DNA of 64,000 nt from an uncultured Psychromonas sp. (lineage in GTDB: Bacteria; Pseudomonadota; Gammaproteobacteria; Enterobacterales; Psychromonadaceae): positions 59,075 through 123,074 of the forward strand of contig NZ_CANLFB010000011.1 of assembly GCF_947489755.1 (NCBI RefSeq). Reading direction: 5' to 3'. Position numbers and translations under genes: made by a program. Within the stretch, counting starts at the first letter, position 1; every line of letters starts with the position of its first letter. Shown piece by piece: positions 1 through 10,981 of the stretch. The notes beneath the pieces are model-generated. The model did no database searches, was not told the origin of the DNA, and saw nothing but the letters and a program-made list of their open reading frames with translations.

Positions 1-1375
1 CGTGATAACAAATATAATTAACACTCGTAGTATTACTTCGATGATCTAATGGAAAAAAGTCATGAGAACCTAACAAGCGCGTAGCCACTTCAGACACTTT
101 GCCCGTATCACCACGCCAAAAAGAACGCATTGTGTCACGATAACGATCATTACATTCTTTCCACTGTTCAGGGAAAGCCCCTAAACGATATCCGCCAGGT
201 CCAATATCCCAAGGTTCAGCGATTAACACAACATCGCTTAAAATAGGATCTTGCAGTAAGGCTTTAAAAAAGGCACTTCTTTCTGTAAACCCTTGTGCTT
301 CACGCGCTAACGTCACTGCAAGGTCAAATCTAAAACCATCAACTTGCATTTCAGTCACCCAATAACGTAACGCATCTAGTGTTATTTTTAGTGACCAAGA
401 GAAATCTAAATTAACCGTATTACCACAGCCGGAATGATTACTATAACGTTGAAAATCAATTCCCTGCTTATTGCCTTCAAAAGTATAATACTGCCTATTA
501 TCAAATCCTTTAAAACTTAGGACTAAACCATCATTTCCTGATTCGGCGGTATGATTAAAAACGACGTCTAAAATCACTTCGATATTAGCAGCGTGTAACT
601 CTCGCACCATGGTTTTAAACTCAGAAATCGCATCATATTGAGCGTAACGCGTTTCAGGTGCAAAAAAATTAATCGGGTTATATCCCCAATAATTAGTTAA
701 CCCTAAACCACTTAAACGAGACTCACTGACAAAACTAAAAACAGGCATTATCTGTAAACTCGTGACACCTAATGATTGATAATGTTTAATACTTTCAGGA
801 TGCGACAGACCTAAGTATTTACCACGCATTGGTAAAGGGATATTTGGATTGGTTTGAGTGAAACCTTTGGTATGCACTTCATATAGGATACGATCTTGAT
901 CATCTATATTAGGTTTTTCACTGCCTTGCCATTCAAAACTGTCATCAACGACAACTGATTTGGCAACATATAAATCATCTACATCACTCTGAGCTTGCAC
1001 AAAACTATGTTGTATCTTGCTAAGTCGTTTTGCATAAGGATCAATTAATAAATGTTTTTTATTAAATAACAGCCCTTTTTTAGGTTGGTATTCACCATCA
1101 ACTCGGTAACCGTATTTTTGTCCAGCTTCCACACCTTGTAAATACACATGCCAAAGATGTGAATGAGAAGACGTTAGAAAATAGCTGTCTATTTGATTGT
1201 CATGCTTATCAAACAGACATAACTCAACGCTTTTACCATCTTGACTATGTACTGAAAAGTTACAGCCTTGTTGATCTAAAGTCGCACCTAAAGGAAGTTT
1301 TTTTCCTGTAGAAGCAGCAAACAGATGCTTAGCATCTATTGTCGTTAGGTCTAATTCGATATCTTGTTTTGACAC
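1..1375 (-). CDS. glgX: glycogen debranching enzyme GlgX (partial, C-terminus outside window)
   Basis: Isoamylase-type GH13 enzyme that cleaves alpha-1,6 branches of phosphorylase-trimmed glycogen. The reading frame is open from a GTG at 1375 to the left edge (about 458 codons) without interruption. An N-terminal CBM48-like domain is followed by the GH13 barrel. Visible signatures are VDGFRFDLAV with the nucleophile Asp, and IAEPWDIGPGGYRLGAFP with the acid/base Glu followed by the NDRYRD typical of GlgX/TreX. The GTG directly follows the glgB stop codon, and the glgB end supplies an AAGGGAG ribosome site, so the two genes are translationally coupled. It is the last visible gene of malQ-glgB-glgX. 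The third catalytic region and the end of the protein lie outside the window. Confidence 0.93.
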   Translation of the reverse strand, partial: MSKQDIELDLTTIDAKHLFAASTGKKLPLGATLDQQGCNFSVHSQDGKSVELCLFDKHDNQIDSYFLTSSHSHLWHVYLQGVEAGQKYGYRVDGEYQPKKGLLFNKKHLLIDPYAKRLSKIQHSFVQAQSDVDDLYVAKSVVVDDSFEWQGSEKPNIDDQDRILYEVHTKGFTQTNPNIPLPMRGKYLGLSHPESIKHYQSLGVTSLQIMPVFSFVSESRLSGLGLTNYWGYNPINFFAPETRYAQYDAISEFKTMVRELHAANIEVILDVVFNHTAESGNDGLVLSFKGFDNRQYYTFEGNKQGIDFQRYSNHSGCGNTVNLDFSWSLKITLDALRYWVTEMQVDGFRFDLAVTLAREAQGFTERSAFFKALLQDPILSDVVLIAEPWDIGPGGYRLGAFPEQWKECNDRYRDTMRSFWRGDTGKVSEVATRLLGSHDFFPLDHRSNTTSVNYICYH

Positions 1376-3697
1376 TTAGACTCCCTTTTTCCTCAAGTAA
1401 ACTGATGATAATGGAGGTAAATTAACAACGATTGAATGATCTTTTCCTTGCCAAGGGTAAGCTTCACTCACAAACACGCCCATGACATCGCCCATAGAAT
1501 AGTTGCTTCCCCAATAATATTCACTATCAGTATTGATAACGACTTCATACTGACCAGCTTCTTCAACGGCGACACGATACTTTTCACGTGGCACAGGTGT
1601 AAAATTGGAAAGACAGATAACATATTCGCTTTTATCTAAATTATAGCGAATAAACGAAATGATGCTGTTGACACCATCACTGTGATCTAACCATTCAAAA
1701 CCTTGTGGTTCATAATCAGACTCGTACATGGCGCTGTTATTTTTATAAAAATGATTTAAATCAGAAATAAGTTGTTGTTGCCCTTTATGTTTATCAAACG
1801 CTAATAAATCCCAATCTAAACTTTGATTATGGTTCCACTCACGGCTTTGCCCGAATTCACCGCCCATAAAGTTTAATTTTTTACCGGGATGCGCATACAT
1901 ATATCCCATATAAGCACGCAGATTTGCAGCAGCCTGCCATTCATCGCCAGGCATTTTATTCAACAGACTTTTTTTGCCGTGCACCACTTCGTCATGTGAA
2001 ATAGGCAAAACAAAGTGTTCGTTATAGTGATAAACCATCGCAAAGGTCATTTCGTGATGATGGTATTTACGGTACATAGGGTCTTGTTGAATATAGCTTA
2101 GCGTGTCATGCATCCAACCCATGTTCCATTTAAAGCCAAAACCTAAACCGCCTTCAAAAGTCGGTTTTGAAACGCCACTAAATGCGGTTGACTCTTCAGC
2201 AATCGTCATGGCATTAGGGAATTGGCCATACACTTCTTCGTTAAACCATTTTAATAAACTAATCGCTTCATAATTATGATTTCCCCCGTCCACATTAGGC
2301 ACCCACTCACCTTCTTCACGTGAGTAATCCCAGTACAGCATCGAAGCAACTGCATCGACTCGCAATCCATCGACGTGGAATTTATCTAACCAAATAAGTG
2401 CACTCGCCACGAGGAATTGACGGACATTGTCACGACCGAAATCATAGATATAAGAATTCCAATCAGGATGCCAACCGCGCTTAGGATCTTCATATTCATA
2501 CAAAGGTGTGCCATCAAAGCGTGCTAACCCATGTGGGTCGGCAGGGAAATGTGCGGGAACCCAATCAACAATAATACCAATACCTGCTTGATGGCATTGG
2601 TCAATAAAGTATTTTAAGTCATCAGCATCGCCAAAACGGCTGGTCGCTGCAAATAACCCAACGGGTTGATAACCCCAAGACCCATTAAAGGGAAATTCTG
2701 AAATAGGCAAGACTTCTAAGTGTGTGTAGCCCATTTCAACTAAATAAGGTAACAACTCTTCAGCAAGCTCACGGTAGCTAAGCATTCGCTCTACACCGTT
2801 CTCATTTTTACGTTTCCATGAGCCTAAGTGAACTTCATAAATACTCATCGCGGTAAAGCGTTTGTCTCCAGTATTTGTATCTTGCCAGACTTGGTCATTC
2901 CACTGATAAGCATCATGGTCAACCACGATTGATGAATGTGATGGATATAACTCAGCTTGAAATCCTACTGGGTCGGCTTTATGCGGTAAACGATTGCCCA
3001 TTGCATCTTTTAATTCAAACTTATAAGCACAACCAGTGGATAAACCAGGAATAAAGATCACCCAGTGACCACACCAACTTCGTTGCATCGGATGAACTTG
3101 ACCATTCCAATGATTATGAGCAGAAATCAAGCTAACACTGCTTGCATTGGGTGCGTAAACAATAAAACGTACGCCACTAATTTTAACGTCACTATTGGTG
3201 ATTGTTTTTAATTGTGCGCCAAGTGTGTGATACACATTTTGTGGTGCTTCATGTAACGTCGATAACCCTTCAAATGCAATATCATGAAACTGATAAGGAT
3301 CTATAAATTCATGTACATCATTAATGTATTCAGCATGTAACTGATAAATAAACTTCTCACTGACAGACGGTAAATTAACTTCAAACAATCCAGCATCATA
3401 AATGTTAGTTAACTCACCAGAAAGATGTGATCCATCAAGCGCAGAGAAAGAGACAGCTTTAGCTTCTGGCAACCAAACTCGTAATAAAAAACCGACTCCA
3501 TTAGCATTTTTGATTAACCCTAACTGCTCAAAAGGGTTAGCTAATGTTACTTTTTCTAATTGATTAAGTAATGTTGATTTTAATGGTATCGTTTTGATTT
3601 CTGTCCCTACTTCAGGAGTAACTACTTTCTTTGCTGTTGTCTTATTCACAGATTTTTGTTTGGTAGCTACTTTCTTTGTCGTTAGTTTTTTAGTCAT
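1376..3697 (-). CDS. glgB: 1,4-alpha-glucan branching enzyme GlgB
   Basis: Cytoplasmic GH13 branching enzyme that makes alpha-1,6 branches in glycogen. The 773-residue protein has an N-terminal CBM48 region and a catalytic barrel. The nucleophile Asp is in DGLRVDAVASMLY, the Glu in TIAEEST and the transition-state Asp in PISHDEVVHGK. YEVHLGSWKR and GGEFGQSREW are also family signatures. An unusual feature is a Lys/Thr/Val-rich low-complexity tail over roughly the first 27 residues (for example TKKLTTKKVATKQK), ahead of the first recognisable domain. It sits between malQ (41 bp upstream) and glgX (0 bp downstream) in one operon. Confidence 0.97.
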   Translation of the reverse strand: MTKKLTTKKVATKQKSVNKTTAKKVVTPEVGTEIKTIPLKSTLLNQLEKVTLANPFEQLGLIKNANGVGFLLRVWLPEAKAVSFSALDGSHLSGELTNIYDAGLFEVNLPSVSEKFIYQLHAEYINDVHEFIDPYQFHDIAFEGLSTLHEAPQNVYHTLGAQLKTITNSDVKISGVRFIVYAPNASSVSLISAHNHWNGQVHPMQRSWCGHWVIFIPGLSTGCAYKFELKDAMGNRLPHKADPVGFQAELYPSHSSIVVDHDAYQWNDQVWQDTNTGDKRFTAMSIYEVHLGSWKRKNENGVERMLSYRELAEELLPYLVEMGYTHLEVLPISEFPFNGSWGYQPVGLFAATSRFGDADDLKYFIDQCHQAGIGIIVDWVPAHFPADPHGLARFDGTPLYEYEDPKRGWHPDWNSYIYDFGRDNVRQFLVASALIWLDKFHVDGLRVDAVASMLYWDYSREEGEWVPNVDGGNHNYEAISLLKWFNEEVYGQFPNAMTIAEESTAFSGVSKPTFEGGLGFGFKWNMGWMHDTLSYIQQDPMYRKYHHHEMTFAMVYHYNEHFVLPISHDEVVHGKKSLLNKMPGDEWQAAANLRAYMGYMYAHPGKKLNFMGGEFGQSREWNHNQSLDWDLLAFDKHKGQQQLISDLNHFYKNNSAMYESDYEPQGFEWLDHSDGVNSIISFIRYNLDKSEYVICLSNFTPVPREKYRVAVEEAGQYEVVINTDSEYYWGSNYSMGDVMGVFVSEAYPWQGKDHSIVVNLPPLSSVYLRKKGV

Positions 3698-3738
3698 ATT
3701 ACATACCTAATTCGAAGTTTATTTAGCCTGAATTTACA

Positions 3739-5931
3739 TTATTTTGAACGTGCTTCTGTTAACGCTTTCATTAAATCTAGAATGTCGTGATCAGCAAAAA
3801 TAGCATCTAGATTATGCGTTAACTTACGTTGCCAATTTCTATACTCATCGCTGGTGCCTGGCACATTAACGGGTTGGTCCATTTCTAAGAAATCTTCAAG
3901 TTGCAAACTCAATAACGAAGCACTGCCGGTCGCAAGATGCTTTTGTAAGTCAAAACTTAAAGCCTTATCCATTCCAGTGGTGTTCGCATCCTGATAAAGA
4001 TCATCTGGTACGCTGTTATGCCCATGTAAACTATTTAGAATCTGTTGTTTGCTTTCAACTCGATCTGCTAGTAATCGATTAAAGACCTCATCATCTGGGT
4101 ATAAACCTAACGTTCTGCCTAAATACAGATCTTCACAATGCCAATATCCTTTAATGGTCGGCATGTCATGAGTCGATAATGTTGCCATTGCTTGTTGTAT
4201 ATAATGTGAAGGAGAAATAAAACCGCCATCAGGTGCTTGCTCGAAGAAAAACACTTTATAAGAGTAAACCCCGGCTTCTTTTAATAGGACATCCATTCCT
4301 TCAGGCACGGTGCCTAAGTCTTCACCAATCACTAAACATTGATTACGCGTACTTTCTAACGCTAATATATTCAGCATATCGTAAACATTGTAATAAATAT
4401 AAGCTCCGCTATCCGCCGTTGAACCTTCCGGCACCCACCATAATCGTAATAAAGCCATAACATGGTCAATACGTAAGGCACCACAATGACTCATATTGGA
4501 TTGTAATAATTCAATGAAAGGTTGATAACGGGACTTATAAAGTTGATCTGGTGAAAGTGGAGGTAATCCCCAACTTTGCCCCAGCGGTCCTAAAACATCT
4601 GGTGGCGCACCGATACTGATATTTTCACAATACAAATCATGATTTGCCCAAATTTCGCTACTGCTTTTACCCACGCCAACTGCTAAATCTCTATATATAC
4701 CTAACGTCATGCCTAATGAACGAGCAAGTTCATCTGCTTCAGCTAATTGCGTATCAGTAATCCATTGGCAATAGCTCCAAAACAAGACTTCTTGTTCATT
4801 TTCAGTTATCCAATTTTGTGTACTTTCGCTAGAGAATGATTGAAAGCTTTCAGGCCATGATGGCCAGCCCCAAGCGTGCTCATTTTCAGCTAAAAATTTA
4901 AATTGCAAAGCATCATAAGCAGCTTGTTGTTTTAATGAATCACCTTTCTGTTTAACAAACTCCTGTAGAGAAGCTAAACGCGTTTGATTTTCTTTTTTTC
5001 CATTTATTAAAGTATCAAAAAGTGCTCTAAACGCCTTCAATTTTACTGAAGTAACGTTACTATAATCAACCCATTGTGTTTCTCTAAGGTTTGATAGTTG
5101 TTGTTGGAATTCTGATGTTGATAATTGAGTTTGTAAGCTATCGCAATGTTTAAACTCAGGCACGGCAGTGATATCGGTATACAGTATATTTAACCATTTA
5201 CGCGATGAAGGACTATATGGGCTTGCATTTTGTGGTTGGGATGGGTTGAGTGCATGAATTGGATTTAAACCAATGAAATCACCACCATTTTCGGCGGTTT
5301 TAATCAGTAACTGTTTTAAATCAGAGAAATCGCCAATCCCCCAATTATTTTGGCTTTTCAAACAATATAATTGAACGCTTGTCCCCCACAGTTTTTTACC
5401 CTCTTGAATAGCCGTTGGGATAAAACAAGAATCTGGCGTGATAATTAAAGACATCTCAGCTAATGGCTCTTCATTGCCTTTTTCTAATAAAGTTAATTGA
5501 TGGTAACCAATGTTTAAAGGTATTTCGATAGTCACTTCATATAATTGAAATTCGACATCAGAAATATCTTTACTACCTAATAGAGGGAAATCAGTTGCTG
5601 TAATCGTTTTATCAATTTGCAAACCATCTTCTGTGGTTATTCTATAAATCAACGGGTCTGTAACAAAATCGATAGGGAGGTGAACTTCGAGTTGATATGC
5701 TGAGGCTTGTTGTAAAACAGAAACAGGCGCTAACAAAGATAACCAATGTTGTAATTCTTCCTGTTCATAATAGTCGGTTAACGCAGCATCATCTGACGCA
5801 TCGAACCCCATATGATTAATAAGCGTTTTAACATTTTCATCAAGAACGGTGGTTGGCTTACCCCAAGCATCAATAAAGTTAAGATCAATGCCTTTTAACT
5901 GCATAAATAAATCTAACGCTGAACTACTCAT
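3739..5931 (-). CDS. malQ: 4-alpha-glucanotransferase (amylomaltase) MalQ
   Basis: GH77 amylomaltase that disproportionates maltodextrins, transferring glucan chains and releasing glucose. The 730-residue length fits the longer proteobacterial MalQ type with an N-terminal extension. Motifs seen are WGIGDFSDL, LRIDHVMALLRLWW (nucleophile Asp), VIGEDLGTVP (acid/base Glu) and STHDMPTIKGYW (third Asp). It is the first gene of the malQ-glgB-glgX operon, which suggests coupled glycogen synthesis and remodelling rather than a mal regulon. I saw no MalT box in the 295-bp region upstream, which it shares with the divergent mutarotase gene. Confidence 0.96.
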   Translation of the reverse strand: MSSSALDLFMQLKGIDLNFIDAWGKPTTVLDENVKTLINHMGFDASDDAALTDYYEQEELQHWLSLLAPVSVLQQASAYQLEVHLPIDFVTDPLIYRITTEDGLQIDKTITATDFPLLGSKDISDVEFQLYEVTIEIPLNIGYHQLTLLEKGNEEPLAEMSLIITPDSCFIPTAIQEGKKLWGTSVQLYCLKSQNNWGIGDFSDLKQLLIKTAENGGDFIGLNPIHALNPSQPQNASPYSPSSRKWLNILYTDITAVPEFKHCDSLQTQLSTSEFQQQLSNLRETQWVDYSNVTSVKLKAFRALFDTLINGKKENQTRLASLQEFVKQKGDSLKQQAAYDALQFKFLAENEHAWGWPSWPESFQSFSSESTQNWITENEQEVLFWSYCQWITDTQLAEADELARSLGMTLGIYRDLAVGVGKSSSEIWANHDLYCENISIGAPPDVLGPLGQSWGLPPLSPDQLYKSRYQPFIELLQSNMSHCGALRIDHVMALLRLWWVPEGSTADSGAYIYYNVYDMLNILALESTRNQCLVIGEDLGTVPEGMDVLLKEAGVYSYKVFFFEQAPDGGFISPSHYIQQAMATLSTHDMPTIKGYWHCEDLYLGRTLGLYPDDEVFNRLLADRVESKQQILNSLHGHNSVPDDLYQDANTTGMDKALSFDLQKHLATGSASLLSLQLEDFLEMDQPVNVPGTSDEYRNWQRKLTHNLDAIFADHDILDLMKALTEARSK

Positions 5932-6226
5932 AATACACCTATCTATATGGTTAATTTATTGCTGTTTTACAATCTATTAAATGAGTATTTAACTAATAGA
6001 GAATATTTGCAATGATTTAATCAATAAATGCCTTTGCAACAAGATATTTTTTTTATTAAATAAAATTAAACACTATTTATGATCACATGACGATTAGTCA
6101 TACCTTATTTTATAGACTCTATGAAATTGAGAAATATTAGATTTTATTATTTTTAATCAACAATATAGTAGAATATGTGGAATAAGATAACAGCAGTAAA
6201 TACAATTCATGACATAGGGAATAAAA
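5932..6226. promoter_or_regulatory. divergent intergenic region malQ / mutarotase
   Basis: A 295-bp very AT-rich spacer between two outward-facing transcription units, so it must contain both promoters. A direct repeat of TTTGCAA occurs near 6007 and 6033. I could not identify a convincing CRP site, MalT box or a -10/-35 pair, so no individual site is assigned. Confidence 0.4.
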
Positions 6227-7120
6227 ATGATTTCACATTTGCGACTCACCACGACAAAAACATTAAGCCCAAGCATTTGCATACAAGTAGATGATAATGG
6301 TTTTGAATTTGTGGTTATTAATCATAAAAACTTCGATGCTGCTTTTTCACTTCATGGCGCTCATTTAGTTCACTTCCAAACAAAACAACAAGCGCCCCTT
6401 ATCTATCTCAGTAAATCGACACCTTACGACCATAATAAAGCGATTAGAGGTGGTGTCCCTATTTGTTGGCCATGGTTTGGTAATACAGAAGAAAGTAAAA
6501 GTAAAAATTTACCTTCACATGGGTTTGCGCGCATTAGTCAATGGACCTTATCTAACATCAATGAAACAGAAGTCGGTGTCGATATTGAATTCTCATTAAC
6601 TGCTAACGCAGAAACCAAAGCGATTTGGGATCACGACTTTTCATTGACGCTTGACGCCTCTTTATCAGATCAAATTGAATTAACCTTAGTCACTGAAAAT
6701 ACAAGTCACCAAGACCTTACTTATGGCGGTGCTTTACATACTTACTTGCATGTTGCAGATAGTGGTCAATGTTCCGTTGAAGGACTTGCTTCTAGCTATA
6801 GAGATTCTCTGGATAGCGGTCATCGAAAAAATAGCGATCAGATTTTAAATATTAATGAGTCAGTTGATTCCATCTATGATGCGGATGAACAACAAATTAG
6901 AGTTAATGACAAAAGTAACCAACGTATAATAACGATCAATAATGAAGGAAACGATTCTGTTGTGGTATGGAATCCATGGATAGAAATAGCAAAAAAATTC
7001 GTTGATATGCCAGATGACGGTTATAAAACAATGCTATGTGTAGAGTCTGCAATTACCTCAAAACAAGGTGTATTAGTTAAAGCAGGACAATCACACACAC
7101 TAAAAACAGTTATAAAATAA
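6227..7120 (+). CDS. D-hexose-6-phosphate mutarotase (YeaD-like aldose epimerase)
   Basis: Aldose 1-epimerase-superfamily protein of the YeaD/apospory type (COG0676), which interconverts the anomers of glucose-6-phosphate and related sugar phosphates. The 297 residues match family length. Seen motifs: IRGGVPICWPWFG, SHGFARISQW, LTYGGALHTYLHV and the C-terminal VVWNPWIEIAKKF with MLCVESA, all typical of YeaD proteins. It stands alone upstream of gapA on the same strand with about 357 bp between them. The context (glycogen genes divergent, gapA downstream) fits hexose-phosphate metabolism. In E. coli yeaD also lies next to gapA, so the linkage is conserved. Confidence 0.9.
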   Translation: MISHLRLTTTKTLSPSICIQVDDNGFEFVVINHKNFDAAFSLHGAHLVHFQTKQQAPLIYLSKSTPYDHNKAIRGGVPICWPWFGNTEESKSKNLPSHGFARISQWTLSNINETEVGVDIEFSLTANAETKAIWDHDFSLTLDASLSDQIELTLVTENTSHQDLTYGGALHTYLHVADSGQCSVEGLASSYRDSLDSGHRKNSDQILNINESVDSIYDADEQQIRVNDKSNQRIITINNEGNDSVVVWNPWIEIAKKFVDMPDDGYKTMLCVESAITSKQGVLVKAGQSHTLKTVIK

Positions 7121-7393
7121 ACAATAACTTTCATAAATATAAAAAAACTCACAAAAGATGAACAAAAAAAATCTATTTTATGAAATAAGGTTATGGAACT
7201 AGTTACAGTTAGCTATTGACTTAAGTAAAAAGCTAAAATAGTACGAGAAATAGCAGTTTAATGATGGTTTTTCTTTATTTTATCAAGAATAGCCCTTAAT
7301 ATGCCTTGGTAATTTAATTACTGTGATATTAGTTCAAAAAAACATTATCTTTTTTTAGAAAATAATTAAGAAATTTTTTTGTGAGCTTATAAC

Positions 7394-7407
7394 TTGACTA
7401 ACATCAA
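7394..7407 (+). promoter_or_regulatory. FNR/CRP-family operator upstream of gapA
   Basis: TTGACTAACATCAA matches the FNR consensus TTGAT-N4-ATCAA at 9 of 10 fixed positions. Its centre at 7400.5 is about 41 bp upstream of the transcription start expected from the -10 at 7429-7434, which is the classic class II activator position. There is no good -35 hexamer at the correct distance, which is typical of activator-dependent promoters. The factor (FNR versus a relative) is inferred from sequence only. Confidence 0.55.
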
Positions 7408-7414
7408 GTCTTAG

Positions 7415-8470
<1,056 letters not shown>

Positions 8471-8492
8471 GTTTAATTAAATAGAATTTGTG

Positions 8493-8518
8493 AAGCCTGC
8501 CTTGTGCAGGCTTTTTTG
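8493..8518 (+). terminator. gapA terminator, copy 1
   Basis: 8-bp perfect stem AAGCCTGC / GCAGGCTT (8493-8500 / 8506-8513) with loop CTTGT and a run of T residues. It lies 22 bp after the gapA stop. Confidence 0.9.
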
Positions 8519-8651
8519 TGCCAGTAACAAAATAAATTAAAGTAAAGTTAATTTCATAGCACAACGAAATCGAACTAAGTTAACACCCGAAACAAAGTGC
8601 TAGAGTTAGTTGCACTTATTTCACAATAAATTTAATTAAATAGAATTTGTG

Positions 8652-8677
8652 AAGCCTGCCTTGTGCAGGCTTTTTTG
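8652..8677 (+). terminator. gapA terminator, copy 2
   Basis: Identical stem-loop and T run to copy 1, in the second unit of the tandem array (stem 8652-8659 / 8665-8672). Confidence 0.85.
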
Positions 8678-8805
8678 TGCCAGTAACAAAATAAAGTAAA
8701 GTTAATTTCATAGCACAACGAAATCGAACTAAGTTAACACCCGAAACAAAGTGCTAGACTTAGTTGCTCTTATTTCTAAATAAGTTTAATTAAATAGAAT
8801 TTGTG

Positions 8806-8831
8806 AAGCCTGCCTTGTGCAGGCTTTTTTG
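8806..8831 (+). terminator. gapA terminator, copy 3
   Basis: Identical stem-loop and T run to copies 1 and 2 (stem 8806-8813 / 8819-8826). The fourth copy near 8960 has lost its complementary arm and is not called as a terminator. Confidence 0.85.
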
Positions 8832-9000
8832 TGCCAGTAACAAAATAAAGTAAAGTTAATTTCATAGCACAACGAAATCGAACTAAGTTAACATGCGAAA
8901 CAAAGTGTTAGACCTAGCTGCACTTATTTCACAATAAGTTTAATTAAATAGAATTTGTGAAGGCTAACTTGTGCAAGATTGGTTGTACCTGTAATAAAAC

Positions 9001-9470
9001 ACATTAAATAACAGAGAAAACATAAAGTGTTATTGTCTATTCAAAAAATGGATTTATATTTCACAATAAAACAAAAAAAGATCATTCTGGTATTATTTAT
9101 AAAAACACAGTTAACGTAATCTGTTTAATTTGACTGCCCTTTTATGATTTAAAAGGCTTTCAAACCTACTGAAAGATAAACTATTTAATAAATCCCTCCC
9201 CTTACGCTGCGACTTCCTTTTTTGATGTTAAAAAATGAAACAACCGTTGTTACAACCTATCAAAAATAACAGTTTTAATTTCACAATCTTGTAACTTCCA
9301 TTTCAAACAGCAAATAAACAACGTCAAAAGAGGACTTAAACGATATTTAAAGCGATTAATAAAACAACTTGGAAAAATCTACTTAATTTCAAAGGCATTT
9401 ACACCAATTGATTCGCTTTTTATGATCAAATTAGCCACAATATAACGACTCAAGCAATAGGTACAAAAAT
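9001..9470. other. non-coding spacer between gapA array and exonuclease I gene
   Basis: About 470 bp with no supported ORF. One short inverted repeat (CCTTTT / AAAAGG near 9139-9157) is visible. It presumably holds the sbcB promoter, but no convincing hexamers could be assigned. Confidence 0.4.
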
Positions 9471-10901
9471 ATGAATCAAGAATCACCAAGCCTTCTTTGG
9501 CACGATTATGAAACTTTCGGGTTAAACCCAGGAACGGATCGCCCCTCTCAATTTGCAGGCATTCGTACGGATCTTGATTTAAATATTATTTCTGAACCTT
9601 ATCAATGGTACTGCAGACCACCCAACGATTATTTACCTGCACCCGAAGCATGTTTAGTGACAGGTATAACGCCACAATATGCGTTGCAACATGGTGAATT
9701 TGAAAACCAATTTATATTTAATATATTGCAACAATTCCAACAGCAAAACACTTGCGTTGTCGGTTATAACAATATTCGCTTTGATGATGAAGTGACACGC
9801 TTTACTCTATATCGTAATTTTCATGATCCTTACCAGAGAGAATGGCAAAATGGTTGCTCTCGTTGGGATATTATTGACATGGTTCGCGCTTGTTATGCAC
9901 TCAGACCAGAAGGAATTGAGTGGGTATTTGACGAAAATGATGCACCTAGTTTTAAACTTGAGTTATTAACTAAAGCGAATGACATTATTCATCAGCAAGC
10001 ACATGATGCGATGTCCGATGTTTATGCCACTATCGCCATGGCAAAACTCATTAAAACAGCACATCCAAAACTATATGATTATTGCTATAGTTTGAGACAA
10101 AAAAACAAAGTATTAAACGAATTGAAGCTTGGTACATTTAAACCTTTAGTTCATATATCTGGTATGTTTTCTGCGATGCAAGGCTGTTGCTCTTATATTT
10201 TACCTATCGCACAACATCCAACCAATAATAACGCGGTTATTGTGATTGATTTAAACAAAGATATTACACAACTTTTATCTTTGAGTGTTGAAGAGATCCA
10301 ATCTTATTTGTATACCGCAACGGATAATTTACCAGAGGGTATTAACAGACCGCCTATTAAATTAATTCATATTAATAAATGCCCTATCGTTGCAAGCGCA
10401 AAAACATTAAGTGCTGATAGAGCAAAAGAATTAGGGGTTGATGCAAAGCAATGTCGTCAATCAATGGACACATTCTCTGCGAATAAACATTTGGTTGAAA
10501 AATTGATTGCAGTGTTTGACAGTGAATCCAAAAGTAACAAGGAACAACAACCAGAGCAAAAATTATATTCTGGCGGTTTCCCCACTGCTAACGACAAAAA
10601 CCAAGCAAAAGCGATCACCACTTTGTCACCACAACAAATTGCAGATTACCAAGTCGCTTTTGATGATCCTAACTTTGATAATTTATGGTGGCGATACAAA
10701 GCAAGAAACTACCCACAGACGTTATCAATTGAAGAGCAACAAAAATGGGCGAGACATAGAGAAGCTTACCTCATGGATCATGTAGATAATTATGTGGCAC
10801 GTTTAGAAATGCTAGCGATAGAGCATCAACATAGTCCTGAAAAGATTGAAGTATTACAAAAACTGGGACATTACTTAGAGTTTTTAACCGGAAACACATA
10901 A
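9471..10901 (+). CDS. sbcB: exodeoxyribonuclease I (SbcB/ExoI)
   Basis: 3'-5' single-strand DNA exonuclease acting in recombination, mismatch repair and suppression of RecF-pathway defects. The 476 residues match E. coli ExoI. The DEDDh catalytic set is visible: WHDYETFGLNPGTDRPSQFA supplies the first Asp and Glu, VGYNNIRFDDEVTRF the second Asp, and HDAMSDVYATIAMAKL the His and last Asp. The SH3-like and helical C-terminal parts follow, including FDDPNFDNLWWRYKARNYP, a family signature. It is followed after 80 bp (or 5 bp, depending on the start) by a small exported protein of unknown role. Confidence 0.97.
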   Translation: MNQESPSLLWHDYETFGLNPGTDRPSQFAGIRTDLDLNIISEPYQWYCRPPNDYLPAPEACLVTGITPQYALQHGEFENQFIFNILQQFQQQNTCVVGYNNIRFDDEVTRFTLYRNFHDPYQREWQNGCSRWDIIDMVRACYALRPEGIEWVFDENDAPSFKLELLTKANDIIHQQAHDAMSDVYATIAMAKLIKTAHPKLYDYCYSLRQKNKVLNELKLGTFKPLVHISGMFSAMQGCCSYILPIAQHPTNNNAVIVIDLNKDITQLLSLSVEEIQSYLYTATDNLPEGINRPPIKLIHINKCPIVASAKTLSADRAKELGVDAKQCRQSMDTFSANKHLVEKLIAVFDSESKSNKEQQPEQKLYSGGFPTANDKNQAKAITTLSPQQIADYQVAFDDPNFDNLWWRYKARNYPQTLSIEEQQKWARHREAYLMDHVDNYVARLEMLAIEHQHSPEKIEVLQKLGHYLEFLTGNT

Positions 10902-10981
10902 AAAACATGAAAAATGCTCTATTATTAGTTAATTATTTTATTATTAATAGAGCGTCATACTTGATAAGGAGTTTATTTATA

